DNA from: JACMQX01 sp044225675
GTDB taxonomy: Bacteria > Pseudomonadota > Gammaproteobacteria > Burkholderiales > Burkholderiaceae_C
Reading direction: 5' to 3'
DNA length: 64,000 nucleotides
Assembly: GCA_044225675.1 (NCBI GenBank)
Contig: JBGAIH010000012.1
Coordinates: 73,552-137,551, forward strand
A model generated the notes under the pieces. It saw nothing but the letters and a program-made list of their open reading frames with translations. It made no database searches and had not been told where the DNA came from. Shown piece after piece: positions 58,751-64,000 of this stretch (its first letter is position 1; each line of letters begins with the position of its first letter). Both the position numbers and the translations under genes were made by a program.

Positions 58751-59532
58751 GCACGAGCGCCGCCACCCGCCTGCATCAGGCCGCCCGTGTGCGCGGCGCT
58801 GCGCTGGCGCAGCTGTGGCTGCATCGCGCGGCCTGGCGGCTGCCGCTGCCACGCGCGCTGATGCGGCGCGAGCGCGACACCCAGTTGGCGGAGCTGATGC
58901 CGGCGGTGATCGTCATCGCGCTCATGGTGGGTGCGCTGATGTTCGTCACGCTGCCCGGCGCGTTGGGCGACTCCTACCTGGGCGCGCTGGCCACCCTGTG
59001 GCCGGCCTGGGCCGTGCAGGCGGCGCCCGTCGCCGCCGCGCAGGTGCTGGCCATGCAGCGCGCGCCCACGCTGGCGCTGGAGCTGTCGCAGCGCCATGAG
59101 TCCGGCGAGTTCCTGGCGCTGGAGCAGCTCGGCGCCGGTGCAGCCGCCTGGCCCTGCGTGCCGCTGCTCGCCGCGCATGCCGTGGTCACCGTGGCAGCGA
59201 GCTTTCTGCTGATCGCGCTGTCGCTGCTGCTGGGCCTGGGCAGCGCCTTCGTGCTGGCCATCGGCGGCCTGCGCGATACGGCGGACCTGGTGTTCGCCCT
59301 GGTCTCGCCTCTCGCCTGGCTGCGCAGTGCGGCAGCCGCCGCCGTGCTGGGCCTGGCCTGCAGCCTCGCCACCCTGCTGTTTGCCTGGCCCGGCACCCAG
59401 CGGGCCGCCGCCGGCGCCGACGCCCATCGGCTGGGCCTGCGCGCCATGATGGTCAGCGCGGTCGCCGTGATCGCCGCTGCACTGGCCTTCAACTGGCTCA
59501 TGAACCTGCTTGCCTTTCTTTTCCCGGGATGA
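58747..59532 (+). CDS. MlaE-like ABC transporter permease
   Basis: 261 residues, about the MlaE length, with an amphipathic N-terminal helix and five or six membrane segments. The MlaE-type core is recognisable: ELMPAVIVIALMVGALMFVT, SYLGALATLWPAWAVQAAPVAAAQVLAMQRAPTLALELSQRHESGEFLALEQLGAG. It would couple an MCE ring to the inner membrane. It is separated from the MCE gene by four genes; the only ATPase-like gene nearby is degenerate. The stop overlaps the next ATG (ATGA). Confidence 0.7.
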   Translation: MSTSAATRLHQAARVRGAALAQLWLHRAAWRLPLPRALMRRERDTQLAELMPAVIVIALMVGALMFVTLPGALGDSYLGALATLWPAWAVQAAPVAAAQVLAMQRAPTLALELSQRHESGEFLALEQLGAGAAAWPCVPLLAAHAVVTVAASFLLIALSLLLGLGSAFVLAIGGLRDTADLVFALVSPLAWLRSAAAAAVLGLACSLATLLFAWPGTQRAAAGADAHRLGLRAMMVSAVAVIAAALAFNWLMNLLAFLFPG

Positions 59533-62500
59533 CCGAGATGCACCTGCTCTTCCTTGCCCGCTCCACTGCGCACCTGCGGCCCAGGCCGCAGCCTGCCCTG
59601 CAGCCGATCCCGGCCGCGCGACGGGCTGCAGCCACCCTGCTGCGGGCTGCGGCAACACTCGCAGCCGGGCTGGCCGCAGCCATGCTGCAGGCGCAGACGG
59701 CGCCGCCGTCCGCCGCCGCCGCCGAAGTTTTCGTGCAGACCGGCAATTCGCTGATGGTCACGATGGTGCGGTTCTCACCCGACGGCCAGCGCGTGGCCAC
59801 CTGCGACGGACGCGGACAGGTCCTGGCATGGGACGCGACGAGCGGCCGCCAGTACCGCGAACTCCACAAGCACAACGGCACCTGCCTGGGCCTGGCCTTC
59901 ACGCCGGACGGCCAGGCCGTTGTGTCCACGGGCGGCGCCGCCTCGGGCAACGAGGCGGTGCTCTCGCGCTGGACCGACGGCGCCGAGCTGCAGCGCTGGG
60001 AGGGCTACGCGGGCCAGTTCCTGGGCGCCGCCGCCACGCGCGACGGCCAGGGCGCCTGGACGCTGGGTGACCGCGCCGTGCTGCAGCGCTGGGCGGTCGC
60101 AAAGTCCACGCCCGTGCAAAGCGTGTCGCTGCTGCTCGCGGGCGAGGACGCCGCCCGCGCGCCCCACAACACCGCGCTGGTGCTGTCAGCCGACCAGACG
60201 CGCGCCTTCGTGAGCCGGCGCGACGGCAGCATCGTGTCGGTGAACCTGTCGGGCACCGGGCCGGCGACGCTGCTGGCGCGTCTGCCGGAGTCGGTGTCCT
60301 CGCTCGCGCTCTCGCCCGACGGCCGGCTGATCGCCGCCGCGCGGGGCACGATCATGGGCTCGGGCGGCAAGGAGATCGTGCTGATCGACACCGCGACCGG
60401 CCAGGAGGTGCGCCGCCTGCTGGGCCACGAGGGCAACGTGTTCGCGCTGGCGTTCTCGCCCGATGGCAGCCTGCTGGCATCGGCCGCGCAGATCGACACG
60501 CAGGCCCTGCTCAACGGTCCGTTCAGCGCGCTGCGCCAGCATGAGTCGGTCCGGCTGTGGCGGGTGCAGGACGGCACGCTCGCCGGCTCTGCGCGCAACG
60601 AGCGCAACACCAACGGCGTGCCCTTCCTGCGCGGCAGCCTCGACTTTGCACCTGCTGCACCTGCTGCACCCGCTGCGCCCGGCGGTGCCGGCGCATCCGC
60701 CGCGCCGGCAGCGCCGCGCGTGGCCCTCGCGCTGTGGGACGAGGCCGCACGCATCTACGAACTCGACGCCGCGCAGAACCCCAGACTCGTCCACACGCTG
60801 GAGGGCCGGGGGCTGTCGCCGCGGCAGATCAAGGCGAGCGACGCCTCGGCCCGCCTGCTGGTGTCCGACGGAAGGCCGCGGGTCGAGCCGCGCGACACCT
60901 ACCTCCAGGCCGCCGACGTGCGCCGCGAGTTTGGCCGCGACAGCGACTGGACCGAGGAGCGCAGCAAACGCGTCGACACCCTCTACACCGCGCGCGGCTT
61001 TCGCAGCAAAGTGCAGAAAGCGTCGATCTGGAACCTGCGGACCGGGCGGCTGGAACAGGTGGTGGACTGGCAGCGCGGGCCCACCAGCGAGCTGGGCCTG
61101 GACGCGCAGGGCCGCTTCACCTCGGTGGCGCCGCTGTTTCCCAACACCATCCTGGTCGCGCCGCTGAAGACGCGCATCGTGCGCGAGGCCACCACCGACG
61201 CCGACGGCCAGGTGTCGCTGCGGCACTTCAGCTACGAGCCCTGGGACGGCAAGCCCGATGAGATCTTCGACGGCGCGGCCGCAGCCGCAGGCTCCCCTGC
61301 TCCGGGAGCTTCGTCCGCCTCCTCGCCGGCACCCGCCGCATCCGCAGCTCTGCCGCCGCACGCCGGTGCCTACGGCACGGACGTGATCTCGCAGTCGCCG
61401 TCGCGCCGCTTCACGGCCATCGCGGGCGTCCCGATCCAGGACAGGAAGGACGCGCCGACCAGCGGCATGAAACCCCGCGTCTTTGTCCAGGAGCGCCTGG
61501 CCGACGGCTCGCAGGTGGCCCGCCATGACATCGCGCTGCCGGGTGGGGTGCTCGCGATGACCCTGTCGGCCGACGACCGCACCCTCTGGGTCAGCGGCAC
61601 CGCCAGCGGCCTGCCCTATGACATGCAGCACACAGGCTGGCTCGCCGCCATCGACCTGGCCAGCGGCACGATCGCGCGCCAGTGGCCGCTTGCCGAAGGC
61701 GTGACGGTGGACGTCATCGCCGCCCATCCTGCGGGCAACATGGCCATCACCAACGGCGGCACCAACCTGTCGGTCTGGGACCGGACGCAGGCCGCGCGCA
61801 AGTACTTCGTGCCGGTGTCGCCCACGCTGCGGCCCGTGCGCGCGCTCGGCATGTCGGCCGACGGCCGCTCGGTCGCTGCAGCCGACACCACGGGCCTGAC
61901 GGTGCTGTTCGACTGGGCAGCGGACACCGCACCCGCGCCGCGCTGGACGCGCCAGCTCGCGGCACCCAGCCCGCATCTGCTCGACTTCTTCGCCGGCAAC
62001 CGGCGCATTGCGGCCGGCGCGAGCGATGGCTCGGTGCGCCTGCTCGATGCCCGGGATGGCGGCGAGGTCGCCCGGATGATCCGCTTCGACAACGACGAGT
62101 GGATCACCATCATTCCCGAAGGCTACTTCGTGTCGTCGCAGGACGGCGACCGCTGGGTCAACGTGCGGCGCGAGGGCCGCGTCTATGGCATCGACCAGTT
62201 CTACGACGTCTTCTACCGCCCGGACATCGTCGAGCGGCGCCTGGCCGGCGAGCCGATCGCGCCGCTGATCACCGTCACGCTGGACGATGCGCTGCGCCAG
62301 CCGCCGCCGCAGGTGACGCTGGCGCTGCCGGCAGGCCCCGCTCCCGTGGCGGGCAGCCGCTATCGCCTGAGCCTCGACGCCCTCACGCAGGGCGGTGGCG
62401 TGGGTGAGGTGCGGGTGTTGCACAACGGCAAGCTCGTGGAGGTGCTCAACCGCGCCGTCGTCACCACGGGGCTGGCCAGCCCCCCTGCCACCGGACCTGC

Positions 62501-63521
62501 CGCCGGATCTGCCCCCGTGCCGGCTCCCGTGCTCGGCGCGCAGCCTCAGAGCGCCGAACGGGGTGCCGAGGCCGTGACGCGTGCGCTGCGCCTGGCCGTG
62601 CAGGGCCAGCAGGGCGCCGCCGCGCGGCCGGTGACGCCCCAGGTGCGCGGCGAGGTCGAGGTGGAGCTGGTGCCGGGCGAGAACGCCTTCACCGTGATCG
62701 GCTTCAACTCGGCCGGCAACCTCAACGCCCGGCCGGTCACGCGCGCGGTCACCGCCACCGGAACGGCGCCTGCGCCGCGCATCTTCGTGCTGGCGGTCGG
62801 CGTGGACCGATTTGCCAACGCAGCGATGGCACCGCCGCTGAGCTTTGCGGTCAAGGACTCGGGCGACTTCGCGAACGCACTGCGCAGCCGCCTGGGCAGC
62901 GCCTGGCGCGATGCGCCGATCGTGCTGCGCACGTTGCACAACGAGCAGGCCACGCGGGCATCGCTCACGGCCGCGCTCGAGCAATTGCAGCGCGAGGTAC
63001 GCAGCAACGACCTGCTGGTGTGGTTCGTGGCCAGCCACGGCACGCTCGACGACAACGCGCAGTACGGCATCGTGCTGCATGACTGGGACGGGCGGCCGAG
63101 CGAGACCAGCCTGTTCTCCACGGCCCGCATCCTCGACGCCTCGCGCCGGATCAAGGCCTTCAATCAGTTTGTCGTGCTCGACACCTGCCACGCCGGCGGG
63201 CTCAGCTCCGTCGTGCGCGGCCTGTATGACGCACGGCTGGCCGTGCTGGCGCGCAACATGGGACTGCACGTCTTCGCATCGGCCAGCGCCACCGAGGAGG
63301 CGATCGACGGCTACCAGGGCAACGGCCTGTTCACCCACGCACTGCTCAAGGGCCTGAACACCGGTGCGGCCGACCGCAACGGCGACAGGAACGTCACCAT
63401 CAAGGAACTGGGCGACTATGCACGCCGCGAAACCATGCGCATCGCGCGGGCGCTGCGTCACAGCCAGGAGCCCCTGCTCATGAATTTCGGAAAGGACGTG
63501 ACCGTCTATGCCATCGACTGA
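59529..63521 (+). CDS. Exported WD40-like repeat protein with C-terminal caspase (C14) domain
   Basis: 1330 residues. A long N-terminal segment with a hydrophobic stretch (LLRAAATLAAGLAAAMLQAQT, about 37-57) suggests export. Residues about 65-850 carry degenerate WD40-type blades (MVRFSPDGQRVATCDGRGQVLAWD; LAFSPDGSLLASAA; LLDARDG), with Ala/Pro-rich inserts. The DEWITIIPEGYF block before the protease is usual in bacterial WD40-caspases. The caspase domain starts near 1085 (IFVLAVGVDRF) with His1170 (ASHGT) and Cys1220 (DTCHAGG), so the dyad is intact. It overlaps the permease stop by 4 bp. Confidence 0.87.
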   Translation: MTEMHLLFLARSTAHLRPRPQPALQPIPAARRAAATLLRAAATLAAGLAAAMLQAQTAPPSAAAAEVFVQTGNSLMVTMVRFSPDGQRVATCDGRGQVLAWDATSGRQYRELHKHNGTCLGLAFTPDGQAVVSTGGAASGNEAVLSRWTDGAELQRWEGYAGQFLGAAATRDGQGAWTLGDRAVLQRWAVAKSTPVQSVSLLLAGEDAARAPHNTALVLSADQTRAFVSRRDGSIVSVNLSGTGPATLLARLPESVSSLALSPDGRLIAAARGTIMGSGGKEIVLIDTATGQEVRRLLGHEGNVFALAFSPDGSLLASAAQIDTQALLNGPFSALRQHESVRLWRVQDGTLAGSARNERNTNGVPFLRGSLDFAPAAPAAPAAPGGAGASAAPAAPRVALALWDEAARIYELDAAQNPRLVHTLEGRGLSPRQIKASDASARLLVSDGRPRVEPRDTYLQAADVRREFGRDSDWTEERSKRVDTLYTARGFRSKVQKASIWNLRTGRLEQVVDWQRGPTSELGLDAQGRFTSVAPLFPNTILVAPLKTRIVREATTDADGQVSLRHFSYEPWDGKPDEIFDGAAAAAGSPAPGASSASSPAPAASAALPPHAGAYGTDVISQSPSRRFTAIAGVPIQDRKDAPTSGMKPRVFVQERLADGSQVARHDIALPGGVLAMTLSADDRTLWVSGTASGLPYDMQHTGWLAAIDLASGTIARQWPLAEGVTVDVIAAHPAGNMAITNGGTNLSVWDRTQAARKYFVPVSPTLRPVRALGMSADGRSVAAADTTGLTVLFDWAADTAPAPRWTRQLAAPSPHLLDFFAGNRRIAAGASDGSVRLLDARDGGEVARMIRFDNDEWITIIPEGYFVSSQDGDRWVNVRREGRVYGIDQFYDVFYRPDIVERRLAGEPIAPLITVTLDDALRQPPPQVTLALPAGPAPVAGSRYRLSLDALTQGGGVGEVRVLHNGKLVEVLNRAVVTTGLASPPATGPAAGSAPVPAPVLGAQPQSAERGAEAVTRALRLAVQGQQGAAARPVTPQVRGEVEVELVPGENAFTVIGFNSAGNLNARPVTRAVTATGTAPAPRIFVLAVGVDRFANAAMAPPLSFAVKDSGDFANALRSRLGSAWRDAPIVLRTLHNEQATRASLTAALEQLQREVRSNDLLVWFVASHGTLDDNAQYGIVLHDWDGRPSETSLFSTARILDASRRIKAFNQFVVLDTCHAGGLSSVVRGLYDARLAVLARNMGLHVFASASATEEAIDGYQGNGLFTHALLKGLNTGAADRNGDRNVTIKELGDYARRETMRIARALRHSQEPLLMNFGKDVTVYAID

Positions 63522-64000
63522 CTTCACCCGACCGGCTCCGGCCGGCTGGCACGGCGCGCCGCGCCGCCTTGCCGCACTCGCGCTGGCCTGCGCCGCCTGC
63601 GTGCCCGCATGGGCCCAGCAATACGGCATCATCCGCAACCCGATCGGCGGCGACCTGCGGCCCGAGCCCAGTTCAACGGCGGTGTCACTCACCACCGTGC
63701 CGCGAGGCGAGCGTGTCGAATACCTGGGCAAGGACCTCGTCGGGCTCTGGTGGAAGGTGCGCTGGCAGGGGCAGGAGGGCTGGATCAACCGGATCTCCAT
63801 CGAAAAGGTCGACGGCCCGATGCCGCCACCGTCGCCGGCCGCTCCGGCGGCGGCGCCCGTGACCGTGGCACCCGCACCGGTGGCCGCCGTCTCGCCACCT
63901 GTCTCGCCGCCGGCCGCGCCCCCTGTGGCCGCAGCACCCGCACCTCAACCCGTGCCCGCCCCCGCCGCCCGACCCGCCGCGCCCCTGGCTGCGCCGCCCG
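63508..64000 (+). CDS. SH3-domain periplasmic protein, N-terminal part (runs off the window)
   Basis: The first 164 codons are seen. A signal peptide (RRLAALALACAACVPAWAQ) is followed by a bacterial SH3 domain (about 40-100; IIRNPIGGDLRPEPSSTAVSLTTVPRGERVEYLGKDLVGLWWKVRWQGQEGWINRISI) and then a long Pro/Ala-rich segment. SH3b domains often bind cell-wall peptides. The ATG at 63508 overlaps the caspase gene by 14 bp with AAGGA ahead of it. The C-terminal function is outside the window. Confidence 0.8.
   Translation, partial: MPSTDFTRPAPAGWHGAPRRLAALALACAACVPAWAQQYGIIRNPIGGDLRPEPSSTAVSLTTVPRGERVEYLGKDLVGLWWKVRWQGQEGWINRISIEKVDGPMPPPSPAAPAAAPVTVAPAPVAAVSPPVSPPAAPPVAAAPAPQPVPAPAARPAAPLAAPP

Overview
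The window is high-GC chromosomal DNA of a betaproteobacterium, most likely a member of the Comamonadaceae (Burkholderiales). The evidence is three Bug/TctC-type periplasmic receptors, a split metH under an S-adenosylhomocysteine riboswitch, a GTP-dependent PEP carboxykinase, and a recA-recX pair next to argC and sucCD. The genus cannot be fixed from the sequence alone. I see no rRNA, tRNA, CRISPR array, insertion sequence or prophage.

Layout. 1-6.2 kb: the start of a CHASE2 protein, a TerC-family protein, sucD-sucC, argC, recX-recA. 6.2-9.2 kb: a MarR regulator and an NHL-repeat lipoprotein behind a sigma54-type promoter. 9.4-18 kb: a TctD/TctE-like two-component pair, GST, SPOR protein, birA, SET methyltransferase, redoxin, topB with a C-terminal SWIB domain. 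17.9-28 kb: transport and accessory catabolism, with an IclR-controlled tauD-hydrolase-receptor unit fused onto a beheaded potB plus potC, then a PhnD-like protein, an MFS carrier, YihY, a glycine-zipper protein and a second Bug receptor. 28-36 kb: metH in two genes with a cyclic-nucleotide-binding protein between them, rhodanese, recQ, a LysR regulator. 36-47 kb: small membrane proteins, a DUF4166/DCC cassette between near-duplicate terminators, pckG with a long structured leader, a thioesterase-ilvA pair, a double AAA+ ATPase, and LysR plus a third Bug receptor. 47-52 kb: PAS histidine kinase, GlrR/QseF-type sigma54 activator, dienelactone-hydrolase-like lipoprotein, globin, metallophosphoesterase. 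53-64 kb: one tightly coupled operon on the plus strand.

Two results stand out. First, the promoters of the NHL lipoprotein and the hydrolase lipoprotein, 43.6 kb apart, share the same composite architecture: TGTC-N10-GACA palindromes, two perfect IHF matches and a -24/-12 sigma54 element, with identical spacing from the proximal palindrome to the promoter. TGTC-N10-GACA is the known GlrR site in enterobacteria, and a GlrR-type activator sits immediately upstream of the second promoter. This predicts a GlrR/IHF/sigma54 lipoprotein regulon.

Second, the terminal operon combines an Mla/MCE lipid-transport core (MCE protein, MlaE-like permease, and an ABC-ATPase relative that has lost its P-loop) with a TPR lipoprotein, a CHASE2 protein whose cyclase domain has lost its metal-binding aspartates, a FecR-like protein, an exported WD40-like/caspase protease with an intact His-Cys dyad, an SH3 protein and a 30-codon bridging ORF. 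I know of no described system with this composition; its function is unknown.
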